The notes below the pieces were generated by a model. That model was not told the origin of the DNA, made no database searches, and saw only the letters and a program-made list of their open reading frames with translations. Positions 12,382-24,029 of a DNA stretch of 64,000 bases are shown here, piece after piece. Within the stretch, counting starts at the first letter, position 1. Every line of letters begins with the position of its first letter. This DNA is from Helicostylum pulchrum (taxonomy: Eukaryota > Mucoromycota > Mucoromycetes > Mucorales > Mucoraceae), in contig JAIXMO010000003.1 in NCBI GenBank assembly GCA_025677825.1, positions 930,001-994,000 of the forward strand, written 5' to 3'. Position numbers and translations under genes: made by a program.

Positions 12382-13039
12382 CCAACCAAATCTTTTTTTT
12401 TTAAATTTCAAAAAAAAATTGAATTCGTCATCCCTTTTTTTTCTTTTTTTTTTCTGTATTCGTTATTATATATACACTACATTTTTCTCCCTCCACCCGC
12501 AAACACACTACTCTTCTTTTTTATTCTCTTCTTCTTAAAAGAGATTCATACACAACAAACAAACATATTTTTTTTTTCTTGATAAAATTTAAAAAAAAAA
12601 AGAAAAATAACATAATCATAAAAAAGTTTAATCTTCCTTTCACGCATAATGGCTTATCCGACTGTTTGCCGTAAAGCTCCACTACGCATTTTTTTTTTCC
12701 TCGGAACGATTGAGGTATGACTAAAAAAAATTAAGTGCACACTCAGTTTGTCTTGATCTATTAATTAAGCAAGCATGTGTCTTTCTTTTAAGATATAGCC
12801 TGTGTATTATCAGTACAGCTGGCCCTTTTTTTTTTGCCTTTTGTGCTACTATCGGGAAACAAGTTTTTGTTTACCCTGAAGAATGTCACCTAAAAACTGT
12901 TTTAAAAAAAAACTCACCCGAAGACGGATAACAGTTTAAGGCAACTTTATTTATTTTTTTGAAGAGTATAAATACAGGATAATAATTATAATTTTGTACT
13001 ATTATTATTTAAACCTACCAAATATACAATCTTTAAAAA
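12382..13039. other. Spacer upstream of a small gene
   Basis: Homopolymer-rich spacer. Pyrimidine-rich sequence at 12420-12545 lies after the PWWP gene. A TATA box lies near the 3' end. No gene is supported. Confidence 0.6.
12967..12974 (+). promoter_or_regulatory. TATA box of the 88-residue gene
   Basis: TATAAATA lies 66 bp before the ATG at 13040, a good distance for a fungal TATA promoter. It supports the small gene downstream being real and regulated. Confidence 0.6.
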
Positions 13040-13306
13040 ATGGGTTTTATGAAACGTTTCTTTGGCCATCAAGTAAAAAAGGAAGAAAGTCCTTCAAGCA
13101 CACCGGTAACTTCTAATAATGCTACACCTATTGTGTCCCCTGCTGTGTCCATGTACGATGTAGAGGTGAAGCAGCAACAAGACAAGTACCATAATGATCC
13201 TATGCGCACTAACAAGAAACCAGATACAATTGGAAGCTTTTTGGATCCTATGGGCGGCCATGGCAGTTATTCTGTTGGTACAGATGTTACCAATACCGGC
13301 GCTTAA
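13040..13306 (+). CDS. Small hypothetical protein, 88 residues
   Basis: A single-exon gene with a good start context (AAAAAATGG) and an upstream TATA box. The protein begins MGFMKRFFGHQ (a possible N-myristoylation-type Met-Gly or amphipathic start), then a Ser/Thr/Pro-rich region, a KQQQDKYHNDP segment and a Gly-rich end (DPMGGHGSYSVGTD). No domain is recognised. Its composition resembles small stress-induced fungal proteins, but that is speculation. Confidence 0.65.
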   Translation: MGFMKRFFGHQVKKEESPSSTPVTSNNATPIVSPAVSMYDVEVKQQQDKYHNDPMRTNKKPDTIGSFLDPMGGHGSYSVGTDVTNTGA

Positions 13307-14941
13307 TCATTACTTAATTACATATTATATATATCCTTTTATTCATTCGCACTATTATACTTAATAAATTTCATCTCTCTCTCTAAAAAAATAATTTGAT
13401 ACAAAGTAGTAAGGGCACGAAAATAAATCGGCGCGCTTTTCGAAATTAAAATGTGATAATTATACAAATTGTGTTGATACCATGTAATAACTTGCTACTG
13501 TTGGGTCCGTTTTTTTTTTAAAAAAAAAGAGTAAGTGGTGTCGATCCTTTTTTTTAATGTGGGGTAGTATCTGTATTTAAATTGGTTTTTAGTTTACATG
13601 ATAAGCTTTGAGCCCTCTTTGTAAGTAGGTAAAAAGCTGGCTTTAATTACAAGGCTTGTCTTTGGTGTCACTGCTTGATCTATATTGTCTCGAGTAAAAA
13701 ATAAATAAAAAAAAAAAAAGACGGATAAGCAATTAACACCCTTCATTGGCCGTTTACCTCTTTATAACAGCGAAGCCGAAGTTTTTTTTTATACCCGCAG
13801 TAAACTTACATTATGATCAGCCCTATATCATAGGCTAGAATTACATCATAGGAGACTATATCGTATTGACACTCGTTCAGTTGCGGTTTAGAGAATGAAA
13901 TCAAAAAGTACTTTGTTTTATATGTGCTATCGGCGGCAAATGCTATATCCCTTCACTTGCTGAAAAACAAAATGTTATTATTAAACTTGCAAACGATCAT
14001 GCAACAAAGAACCAAAAAGAGAGGCGTTGTAGATGACATTTCTGATAATATTAAGAGCGGTTAGATCAAAACTATATTTTGACGAAGAATACTTTACCGC
14101 CACTATTAAATCAAGGCAACAAAGACTACATTTCATAACCGATGTGTTCGTAGATCAATAGGATTATAGTGTTCAAAAAAAAAAAGAGGAATAAAATAGG
14201 GGTAGTAAAAAACAATGGGTATCCTTGCATTAATAATAAAGGAAATCAACACAATAGAACAATGATTTTCACCTGTAGAATCACCGGTGTCGGTTATTTT
14301 AAGACAAAGATAATGGACCGAATGAATTATGGAAAGTGTATGTGATTGTCCATTAACAGAGTATAACAACAAAGGGGAGATTAATAAGAGCCACATGTAT
14401 ATTATACAGTTATCGATATATACATAGTCTGTCATAAACACAGTGAACCGAAACTTTCCTGACTCTTAACTGGTAAGTAGTATCGTTTTTTTTTACTTGT
14501 CAAATACCTTGGTAAGTATATTCAGATTATCTACTTGTAATTGCATTTTGACGTAAAAGGAAAAAGAACGATTAAAGAAAAGGATCGATCGTTAATTGAC
14601 ACTGTGTTTGCTTCGCTTAGTTGCAGTAAGGGATACTGACATGGATACACTTGACATTAACAGTAAAAAAATATGTTAAATACATTTATATACAATATTA
14701 GCTTTTTGGTTTCTTCGTGCGTTAGATCGTAACAAAGAAAACGTTATTTTAGTGAGTTTGGAGCTTATACTGGTATTACCACCAGCAGCAACTGTACTGG
14801 TATGGGAAAAAAACTCTTTAGGTAAAAATAAACGAAAACAAATAACCTTTTCATATTTGATTGTTTAATGAAAAAAAAACTATAAAACTATGCCTCTTTT
14901 TCCTTTTTTTTTTTGAATGTAATTTTAAGTAAATATATTAA
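13307..14941. other. Spacer without a recognised gene
   Basis: About 1.6 kb of AT-rich sequence. The 102-codon reverse frame at 14133-14441 is low in coding character and I do not call it a gene. No tRNA-like A/B boxes were seen. Confidence 0.6.
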
Positions 14942-15563
14942 ATGGAGAATAGAAATAATCGAGATAGTAAGTTTTGAATTTTATTTTGTTTTTATCAGAG
15001 AACTAATTTTAGTGTGTACAGCTTTATGTGATAGATGCGGAACATATTATATAGGACTAAAAGGCCTCCGTATACATCGAAGTCGTCCTACTAAATGTAA
15101 CCGTCTTCAACTTCAAAACAGACTTGCAAATGTACTTAACCCACCCAACAACGTTCCCGACGTTCCCACTGTACCTAACCCACCCAACAACGTACCTGGC
15201 GTACCAAACGGACAAGGAGGTCCACAAGACATTAATGTGATCCATATCGAAGGTTACTCGCTCAATTATCTTACGGTTCCCGCTGATTTGCTTCCAAATC
15301 TAGACAATGAACAACTAGTAGACGGTAGGTACCGGTCACTAATCCGATTTTCGGAAAACGCTACAGAAGAACAGCGTCGAAAACAAATGGGGCCATTTGC
15401 GTGGGCGGCCAAGAGCGTTGATTTTATTTCATCGTCTGTGTTTTGGGGAGCTAGACTTTATGGTATTGCAAGTATGGGATATGCTTTCTATTATACTTAT
15501 ATAGGAGAATGTAGTACGGCTGTCAATTATTTTTATATCACAGCTAAAAAGAAGTTTGAATGA
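14942..15563 (+). CDS. Hypothetical protein with one C2H2-like zinc finger and Pro/Asn repeats
   Basis: Two exons (14942-14966, 15001-15563) give 195 residues beginning MENRNNRDKLILVC. The second acceptor is a GAG; the more usual CAG two bases earlier does not keep frame. Residues 15-40 carry CDRCGTYYIGLKGLRIH followed by a Cys, a C2H2/C2HC-type finger. Next come two near-identical Pro/Asn/Val repeats (PNPPNNVPDVP / PNPPNNVPGVP), then a conserved-looking C-terminal half with two aromatic hydrophobic segments (VFWGARLYGIASMGYAFYY). The finger resembles N-terminal fingers of some retroelement proteins, so a mobile-element origin is possible. Function unknown. Confidence 0.6.
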
Positions 15564-16360
15564 ACACCCTCCTCTTCTTTTTTTTTAGTATAATAAAATT
15601 AATTTTTGTCCCTTTTTTTCATGCTCACCCTAGACTAAGGGATCTTTGTGTAGTGTGTAAAGTCATTCAGTTGTACTAACTGAGACGAAAAAAAAAAAAA
15701 AAAGCCGAGTACGAAAAAAGAACGTGCTTTTTCAGCAGTCAAGTAAAGATGAAAGAAATTTTTTTTTCAAAATGATTATAAAATAGAGATTATGAAAAGG
15801 TTTTTTTTTGTTTTCTTTAACAAACCAGTTTCTTAAAAGGTAAAGTAATTCGTGAACAATAAGTTTAAGAAGAGAAGGAGATGCGTATATGATCCATTAC
15901 AATGATGAATTTTAGCTGGCACCAGTCCGACCTTCATGATGGAAAACCATAAAGTGGGGTGACAATTACGCTCGTCATCCCTGATACTATGGATTATATA
16001 CAAATATCTCTTTTTCTTTTTTTATTTTATATATAAAAAAAAAACTTTTTTATTAATATATTTTTTACATTATAGATCTTTGCTATATCTTTATATGCTA
16101 TTTCTTTTATTGGGAGCTGTCTTTTTTTCTATTAAATAAATAAAAAAATCTTTAAAAAAAATTATCTATTTCTTGTCTTCACGTTTTTTCTTCTGTACTC
16201 TTTTTTCATGTGTTATATTCTTCTGACACAAAGGTTTTTACCTTGTGTACCCAACACTGTCTTTCTCCTTATTTTGCTATTTACACAACCATGTTTAAAT
16301 AAAAGTTTTTTTTTTTCTGCCTTTTTATTTCCTTTTCCTTTTTTTTTTCTTACAAAAAAA
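15564..16360. other. Spacer and pyrimidine-rich leader
   Basis: AT-rich spacer. The last 150 bases are strongly pyrimidine-rich and end ACAAAAAAAATGG, the leader of the next gene. The in-frame extension upstream (from 16208) is leader sequence, not protein. Confidence 0.6.
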
Positions 16361-17684
16361 ATGGTTTCGTTATCAGTTTTACCGCCACCAGCGCCTACAG
16401 ATAAAAGTTTTAAAATAACCAACCGAGCAAACGAGTTGTTTGTGCGTCATCTGTATAACGATGCCATTAGCGAATACACCAAAGTGCTGCAACTGTCAAA
16501 AGAAGACGACGAGTTTATAGCGCTGATTTATTGTAATAGAAGTGCTAGCTATTTGAGGCTAAATCAATATGAACAGGCGCAGAAAGATGCAAGTCGAGCC
16601 ATGGAACTAGCACCTGTCTGGTCCAAGGTAAATAACACAAATAAGTAACATTTTTTTTTTTTGCTGAGGAATAATCCAATTTTTTATTTTTTTTTGTAAG
16701 GGGTATTTTAGATACGCTCAAGTATTAATGAAATTATGGAAATTTGATCAAGCGATAGAATTAATAAAGACGGCAATACATAAAGAAGATGAAACACATG
16801 TTACGGAAATGACGGGGTTTTTACAGAGGGCCTTAATAGAAAAAGATAATGAGATGATGGGAGTTCGAATCATTCAGTTGGTTTGTGGTAAAGATATTGC
16901 TATTCAAAAAAGTGTATTGAATCCTATTCAAAATAAATTATTTGAATTTGCTTCTCATATGAAGAACATTATACACGTTATTGTTGATATTGAATCAAAG
17001 CAGTGTATTCTTGTTGACGCGGTAAAATTGTTTTGTGTTTTTGTGTTTTGTTTTGTTTGTATACTAAACACTTTTATATAGTGCTGGGATATAGAAAATA
17101 TACTTCGGTTAGTGGAGGAACAAGGTTATACCGTAGTAGCAACGATCATTACACACTATCACTTTGATCATGTCGGAGGATCACCACCATCGCCTTACGA
17201 CACTTTACCCATAAAGATTTCGGGACTCGCTAGTCTCTTAAAAAAGATACCACATATAAAAGCATATATTCATCCTCTTGATATACCCTATATTCAACAA
17301 GCTAATCCCAACATTCAGGTCAATCGATTGGTACCCACTTGTACTCCAGATATCACACAACATTTAAATATTGGAAAAATTCAAATCGAGTTTATTCATA
17401 CGCCTGGGCATACACCAGGGTCTCAATCTTTAATGGTAAATCAATGCCGATTAATCGCGGGCGATACACTGTTATGTGGCGGTCATTGTGGAAGAACGGA
17501 TTTACCCGGTGGGCATAGAAAATCAATGGAACATACGTTACGACACATACTGGGTGGCTTGGACGATCGTATTATTGTTTATCCAGGGCACGATTATGGG
17601 ATATCTTGGTCTACGATAGGTATGGAAAGAGAAAACGGATGTCTTGGTGAGGAATTAGTTGGATTTGGTATGAAATCTCAATGA
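16361..17684 (+). CDS. TPR domain fused to a glyoxalase-II-type metallo-beta-lactamase domain
   Basis: Three exons (16361-16627, 16701-17021, 17082-17684), all phase 0, give 396 residues. Residues 15-130 form TPR helices of the Sti1/CNS1 type (RANELFVRHLYNDAISEYTK, YCNRSASYLRL, GYFRYAQVLMKLWKFDQAI). Residues 195-396 form a metallo-beta-lactamase fold: VDACWDIENI, the zinc motif THYHFDHVGG, IHTPGHTPGSQSL, GDTLLCGGHCGRTDL and VYPGHDYG, so all metal ligands appear present. The domain is closest to hydroxyacylglutathione hydrolase/PNKD-like thioester hydrolases. The TPR half could dock Hsp70/Hsp90 tails or another partner. The intron positions bracket the domain junction, which suggests exon fusion. 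The substrate is unknown. Confidence 0.88.
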
Positions 17685-17846
17685 TACGCGGGTACCCCCT
17701 ATATCTTAATTTGGAAATAAAAAGCCACCCGTAATTTTTTTTTTTTTTTTAAACCTAGTCCATTTAAAAAAAAAAAAGTGTTTTTTTGTTAGCGTTTTTT
17801 TTTTTTTTCTTTTTTACTAATTTTAAGGGAAAAAGATATACATAAA

Positions 17847-19459
17847 ATGTCTTCTACTACACAACTTACAGACACTAGCGATGAGAATGTCGAGATTTGG
17901 AAGATGAAGAAGTTGATTAAAAACCTCCAGGCTGCTAGAGGGTAAAAATAAATAAAAATAGATGGCCTATTTCAAGTTCAACTATATTAACGCACTAGTG
18001 AAATTTTTTTTTTAGTAATGGTACTTCCATGATTTCCCTTGTCATTCGTAAGTGAAAAAAAGAGAGTAAAAGAGATGAAGAGGATAACTAATAGATTGAG
18101 TTTAGCTCCTAAGGATCAAATTTCTCGTGTTGTCAAGATGTTGGCTGATGAATATGGTACTGCTTCTAACATCAAGTCTCGTGTTAACCGTTTGTCTGTC
18201 TTGTCTGCTATTACTTCTACTCAACAACGTTTAAAGTTATACAATAAGGGTAAGCAGGAAATTAAAAAGCGTGCGCGAGAGAGAGAAAATATGGATTCAC
18301 ATACGGACATAAAAAAAAGAAAAAGAAAAACATATATGCAGGAATTTTCAGAAAAAAAAAAAAGGTACTAAAAAGCAAATATTTTTTTTTTTTAGTTCCT
18401 GAAAATGGTTTGGTTGTTTATTGTGGTACTATTGTTACAGACGAAGGTAAAGAAAAGAAGGTGAATATTGATTTTGAACCTCACAAGCCTATCAACACAT
18501 CGCTCTACTTGTGTGATAACAAGTTCCATGTTGAAGCATTATCGGAACTTTTAAACAATGATGCCAAGTTTGGTTTTATTGTTATGGATGGTAACGGTAC
18601 ACTCTTTGGTACAGTCTGTGGTAACGTCCGTGACGTTGTTCACAAGTTGTCTGTTGATTTACCCAAGAAGCATGGTCGTGGTGGTCAATCCGCTCTTCGT
18701 TTCTCTCGTCTTCGTGAAGAAAAGAGACATCATTATGTTCGTAAGATTGCTGAACTTGCTGTTCAATTGTTTATTACCAACGATAAGGTCAACTGTGTTG
18801 GTTTGATTTTCGCTGGTTCTGCTGATTTCAAGACTGAGTTGTCTCAATCTGATTTACTTGATCCTCGTCTTCGTGCTAAAATTGTAAAGATCGTTGATGT
18901 CTCTTATGGTGGTGAAAACGGTTTTAACCAAGCCATTGAATTATCTGCTGAAGCTTTATCTAACGTCAAGTTCATTCAAGAAAAGCGTTTGATTGGTGAA
19001 TACTTTAGTGAGATTTCTTTAGATACCGGTAAATATTGTTTTGGTATTGAAGATACTTTAAAGGCACTTGAGATGGGTGCTGTTGAAACTTTAATTGTTT
19101 GGGAAAACCTTGCTTCCAACAGATATATCCTTCGTGATGCCTCTGGTGTTGAATCTGTTGTTTATCCTAATGCTCAAGAAGAAAAGACAAAGTCTTTCTT
19201 GGTTGATCATTCTGCTGATGCCACTACCAACTCGGAAATGGAAGTCGTTGAATGTATGCCTTTATTAGAATGGTTCACTCACAAGTACAAGGACTTTGGT
19301 GCCGTGCTTGAAATCGTTACAGATCGTTCTCAAGAAGGTTCTCAATTCGTTAGAGGTTTTGGTGGTATTGGTGGTATTCTTAGATACCGTGTTAATTTTG
19401 AACAACTTAACTATGATGATGATGAATTTATCTCGGATGATGATGAAGAATATATCTAG
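17847..19459 (+). CDS. SUP45: Eukaryotic peptide chain release factor subunit 1 (eRF1)
   Basis: Four exons (17847-17941, 18017-18048, 18106-18249, 18396-19459) encode 444 residues (human 437). Domain N has the stop-codon-reading motifs ASNIKSR and YLCDNKF; domain M has the peptidyl-tRNA hydrolysis motif [10 protein letters not shown]; domain C ends in an acidic tail ([14 protein letters not shown]) like other eRF1 proteins that bind eRF3. It recognises all three stop codons in the ribosomal A site and releases the peptide. The NIKS and YxCxxxF motifs are standard, so normal stop-codon use is expected in this organism, which bears on the in-frame stops in the 36 kb pseudogene. Codons are strongly biased, as for a highly expressed gene. 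Confidence 0.98.
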
Positions 19460-19659
19460 GTGTACGCCGAGGTTTTCTTTTTTTTTTAATTTTTTTTTTT
19501 TTTATATATGTAAAGGGGGTCAAGTTATATAATTAAATTTGTACACACAAAAAAAAAATTGCCCCTCTTTTTATTATTATTACTACTATATGAATTATTT
19601 TATTGCTGATGCGTGCTGCTTTTCCCTTTTGTTAATTTGTACACAAATAAACTTTTTTT

Positions 19660-21532
19660 TTAATAGTAGTATCGAAATTGCACTTGCTCCTGTCCGTTAC
19701 TAAATTCTTGGTAATCCCGATCTAATTTACAGTTTTGTCTCCAAAGTAAATAACTTGTGATTATCGAAACTATTGAACCTATCACGGCACAACAAAGATT
19801 AAAAATATTTCCAAAATCTAAGCAGTAAAATATTAGTTAATATTCTGGTTTTTTTTTTATATGTATGAAAACACACTTACAGAAATGTGGGCCATCGGAA
19901 AGAGGGTACAGGTAGGAGGATACGATTCCTCCTGAGTTTCCTATCATAACAACCACAGCAACTGCAATCACTCGAACTTCTAGTTTTGGGAAATTAATCG
20001 CTGACCATCCAACATTGGCAGGAGCTTGTAACCCTAACCCTGATGCTATAATAAACAATGAACCATATCGTCCTATATACATACATAATATATTAAATAC
20101 ATGTTTACAATCGTCTCCTCTATACACGTTATTACCCCATCGGCTTTCTAATACAATCAGTAACAAGTATCCGAGAGCAGCCATAGCGAAACCCGCGCCC
20201 ATCAATCTACCACGCTTATTACTATACCTATCCGTCAAATAACCTCCCAGCAAGGTCATGATCGTTTGCATCACGTTGGGAGGAGCCGATAACAATTGTG
20301 ACGTCAAGACCGGAAACCCAAAGCCATCAATGATAGTAGGCGTAAAAACCTGATAGCTCACTAAACTAGTAGCGTTTAAGAAGTAAACGATAGCAAACAA
20401 GCCGGTCTTCCAGTCGTAACAAGCCTTTTTGAAACTCTTGACGGTGACAGGTACTTCGGTATCGGAACCGTTGGTGTAATGTTTATGAAGGGCCTTTTGC
20501 GTGCTGGTGAGCCAGGGGACGGTTTGCACGTCGTCAAAGAGGTAAAAGTAAGAGACGACACTGAGGATAACGGTGGGGATGCCTTCAATAATAAACAGGT
20601 ACTGCCAGCCGTGAAGGCCACCGTGACCCTCTAGAAATGAGGTGCCGTACGCGATAGGGCCGGATACAATGCCTGATAATGAAGACATGCATAGTAAGAA
20701 TGCAAGGCGTAAGCCGAATTCACGAGGTCGGTATACTTTAGACATCATGTATAAGATACCTGGGACATAACCACTTTCTGCCGCTCTATGTAATATATAA
20801 ATAAACGCACATTTTACATGTATATATATATATATATATATTTCTTTTTACCCAAGTAATAGCCGACAGACCATTAGTCCGGTAAAATCTGTAACAAATG
20901 CAATGACTATTGTCATAATACCCCATACTAGCATAATAAGAGATAACCACATGACAGCATTGATACGTTTTAAAACTACATTGGATGGCACTTCAAAGAT
21001 AATCTATATATGTATGGTTTTTAGCGTTATTGTTATGCAGGATGAGAAATAACTTACGTATGTAATGTAAAAACCAGAGATGGCCATACTTAATTGTCCT
21101 GGCGTCAACTAAGTAAGAAAAAAATTTATATATATTTAATATGGTATATATAAAAAAAAGGAGGGGGGCAGAGAGAGAGGGGAAAAACCCTTACATGTAA
21201 ATCATCTTGAATACCTGCCAATCTATTATAATTTTTTTTTTAGGAATCAACACAAAAATACACACACACAAAAAAAAAAAAACTTACGTTGCATTACCGA
21301 TATTGGCACGATCTAAAAAATCAACAAAATAAAAAATACAAAATAATGGCAACATACGACAATCGAGTTGCTTTAATATCTTTTTTTCTTCTGCTTCTCT
21401 ATCAATGATGTTTGCAACCAGGTCTTGCGTCTTTGTCTGGTTGTCGTCGTATTCATCTGCAAGTGTCTTTATGGTAGATGTTAGGTTTAAACCTTCTGAA
21501 CTTGTATGATTTGAATTGCTTTTTTCAAACAT
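19660..21532 (-). CDS. MFS permease, allantoate/nicotinate (Dal5/Tna1, ACS) family
   Basis: Six exons (21532-21288, 21222-21195, 21108-21058, 21003-20852, 20785-19881, 19817-19660) give 512 residues. The order is a soluble N-terminus, KILKQLDCRMLPLFCIFYFV DFLDRANIGNA in TM1 (split here only to stay brief), LTPGQLSMAISGFYITY, an EVPSNVVLKR signature typical of the anion:cation symporter family, then the MFS loop motifs and twelve predicted membrane spans. Yeast relatives carry allantoate, nicotinate, biotin, pantothenate or dipeptides; the substrate cannot be told from sequence. It is a plasma-membrane proton symporter by family. One exon is only 28 nt. The end converges on eRF1 about 200 bp away. 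Confidence 0.92.
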
Positions 21533-22383
21533 CTTGGGAAAAAAAAAAAAAAAAAAGAAAAAGATAAAGAAAAATTCATATCTTTGTGCGTCTCTTTTAA
21601 CTGCATCTGAAAGAAAAGGGGGGAAGGAGGAGGGGTTCATATAGACAATGCTAAAAGTCATGCGTAGAACTAAATATTTTGAATTATTTTATGCAAGTTG
21701 AATGGGATGAAAATCTCGAGTATATTGCGCGCATATTGGTATATATGTGATGGGGGAGCTGGTTTAAAGTGGGGTGACAGGTAATATGGGGACGGTACGG
21801 TACGGACGAGTTGGTTACTCGATAAAATCGAAATTTTTTGGTTTCATAACACGTTTTTTGCTTGTTAAAAGGTAACACTGACGCGATAATGCAAGTAGCT
21901 TGGCGTTAAGGAGAGGGGAAGAAGAAGAAGAAGTTGAAATGGGTTTAATCATTTTAATCAGGCTAATTTAATCAGAATCAACTAGATTATTTTAATATCT
22001 TTTGCAGTGAAATACAAATAATGTATTGCGTTTTTTACAATAACCTTAGTAACAGTTTTTTTTTCTCGTGTTGCAGAGGGTTGTGATAATGCAATTGGAA
22101 GGTTTGTTACACATGCAGTTTATGCAGAAACAATGATACTGTCAATAGGGTTTAAGAAGGTGTTTTTGTACCACTTGTTCTTCAAGCTTGTTTTTTCTCA
22201 ACTAAGGGTTTTCCTATATTTATCAACGTCGTCACAAGGTCATGATTATTTTTGGGTAGGTAAATAAAAAAAAAAAACTGATGCGACTTTTTTTTTTTTT
22301 CCTTCCCTTTCCTTCCCTTTCTTTCCCTTTCTTTTTTTCTTTTTCTTTTTTTACCTTTAAACAAATATTCATTTTCTTCGTAC
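21533..22383. other. Divergent promoter region
   Basis: 850 bp between the divergent permease and RBR ligase genes. It contains purine-rich and pyrimidine-rich tracts (a TTTCCCTTTC tandem at 22303-22335) and a repeated TACGG near 21797-21805. No further gene is supported. Confidence 0.55.
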
Positions 22384-23845
22384 ATGTTGTTTGAAACAGA
22401 AGGATCTTCAGAAGCAAGTTCTTATGCTGACCACGATGAGATTGAAAGCTTTGTAGATAGGTGTTCTATCTGTTTTTATGAACAACTTGATTTATGCTTG
22501 GACGGGTGTAAAGATCAATTCTGTCATGGTTGTTTTCAAAGGTTTTTTGTTGTTGTTTTTGTTGTTTTAAAAAAAAAAAATTATACGCATTTTTAACAGT
22601 ATAAAAAAATAGATATATTGTGGACGTTGTAAAGTCATCATGGGGTTTAAGTGTGACTCCTATCAGCTGTCCTGTATGCACTGAATTGATACCTAAGCAT
22701 GAATGGAGTCGATATGTTCCTCAAAGTATTACTGATACATATGATAAATTTAACAAGCCATATCGCAGTTATATTCGAACTTGTCATCATTGTGAAACAG
22801 ATTTAATTCCTTGTGTTTATCCAAATAATAAACCTAATAACAGGTAAAAAAGATATTATATAGTATCATGTATATATTATGTAGTTAAACCCAAATTTTT
22901 TGTAAAAAGCAAAGTATTTTGTGATTTAATGGAAAACATGTTACAAACTTGTGAAGAAGGCGAAGAACATAAAAATCATACAGAACATATCTCAGTAAAA
23001 AGATGGTTATCAATTAATAAAAGACAAGACTGGTCAGACACTAAATTGCCTACGCATTATAAGCAAATTATGAATAATGTCATTACGTTTGAAAGTAAAC
23101 ATGCAAAGTTTCCCCGGTTTGCCTATCAAATCTCTATCGAGTATTTAAATTTATGTGAGAATCCTGAAATTTGGAAACAGTTACAATTTGCTCATATTAG
23201 GTTATTTCGTGACATGAAGTGGTAACGTGTTTTTTTTTTTGGCGATTTATCAAATATATTTTAACCAATCTTTTTTTGTGTGTATGCGTGTGTAGTTTTA
23301 ATTGTAAAGCATCTATTTGTTTACACTGTGGTTATGATTCTCATATCAATACTGGATGCGAAGAAAATATGCGTAATATTAGCAAGATATTAAAAGATAA
23401 AACGATTAAATGGAAAATTCAACACAGGTTTTTTTAAACTGAATTATTATTTTTTTACATACGAGTTATTAACTCTTTATTATAGTCGTCAATGCCCTAA
23501 TTGTTCCATTATGATTAACCGAGATGAAGGTTGCAATAAAGTAGATTGCTCTTACTGTGGATTCTGCTTTTGTTGGGCTTGTAGATCTTCTTGGTCAGAA
23601 GTAAGTGATTTATGATTACTTTTTGTACTGCAGTGAATTCATTTTTTTCTTTCAAGGGATGTGGATTTTATAGGTGTTCTAATTCAACTAGCGATTTGTG
23701 TTTTACGGAGTCATCGGAAGAAAAGGTACCGATTTATATTTTATAAATCATGACATACTAATTTTGTTTGAAATAGACTGAACTTGGTGTACCAAATATT
23801 AAAAATATTCAAGCAAGATTAATTACACCAATGGACCTTGATTAA
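22384..23845 (+). CDS. RBR-type E3 ubiquitin ligase (RING-IBR-RING)
   Basis: Seven exons (22384-22541, 22613-22843, 22910-23221, 23296-23427, 23486-23600, 23657-23725, 23777-23845) give 361 residues. RING1 runs from CSICFYEQLDLCLDGCKDQF through CHGCF to CPVC. The central region has paired cysteines (CHHCETDLIPC; CFNCKASICLHCGYDSHINTGC), a plausible IBR. RING2 is CPNCSIMINRDEGCNKVDC followed by CGFCFCWAC; the Cys of EGCN is the expected catalytic thioester residue. RBR ligases take ubiquitin onto this Cys from an E2. A long spacer (about 100 residues with a helical KRWLSINKRQDWSD region) lies between RING1 and the IBR. The substrate is unknown. A second RBR gene lies at 59623-60772 but the two are not close duplicates. 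Confidence 0.9.
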
Positions 23846-24029
23846 GAAGAAAAAGAAAAATTATAACGCACACACGCACTATGTAGATATGATCAAAGTT
23901 GCAGACATATAATAAAAACGTATTACACATGACTCTTTTTTATTTTTAAAAAAAAACGTATAAACAGTTAACCCGAGCCATAAAAAAAAAAAGTTTCTCC
24001 TTTTTTTTATTCTCTTTTATACTTTTGAA

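Noticed and set aside
14133..14441. 102-codon reverse frame
   Set aside because: Composition dominated by Ile/Tyr/Ser from AT-rich DNA, no recognised motif, no splice or promoter support.
16208..16360. In-frame N-terminal extension of the TPR-MBL gene
   Set aside because: Low-complexity Phe/Leu translation of a T/C-rich leader; the ATG at 16361 has a good context and family-like start.
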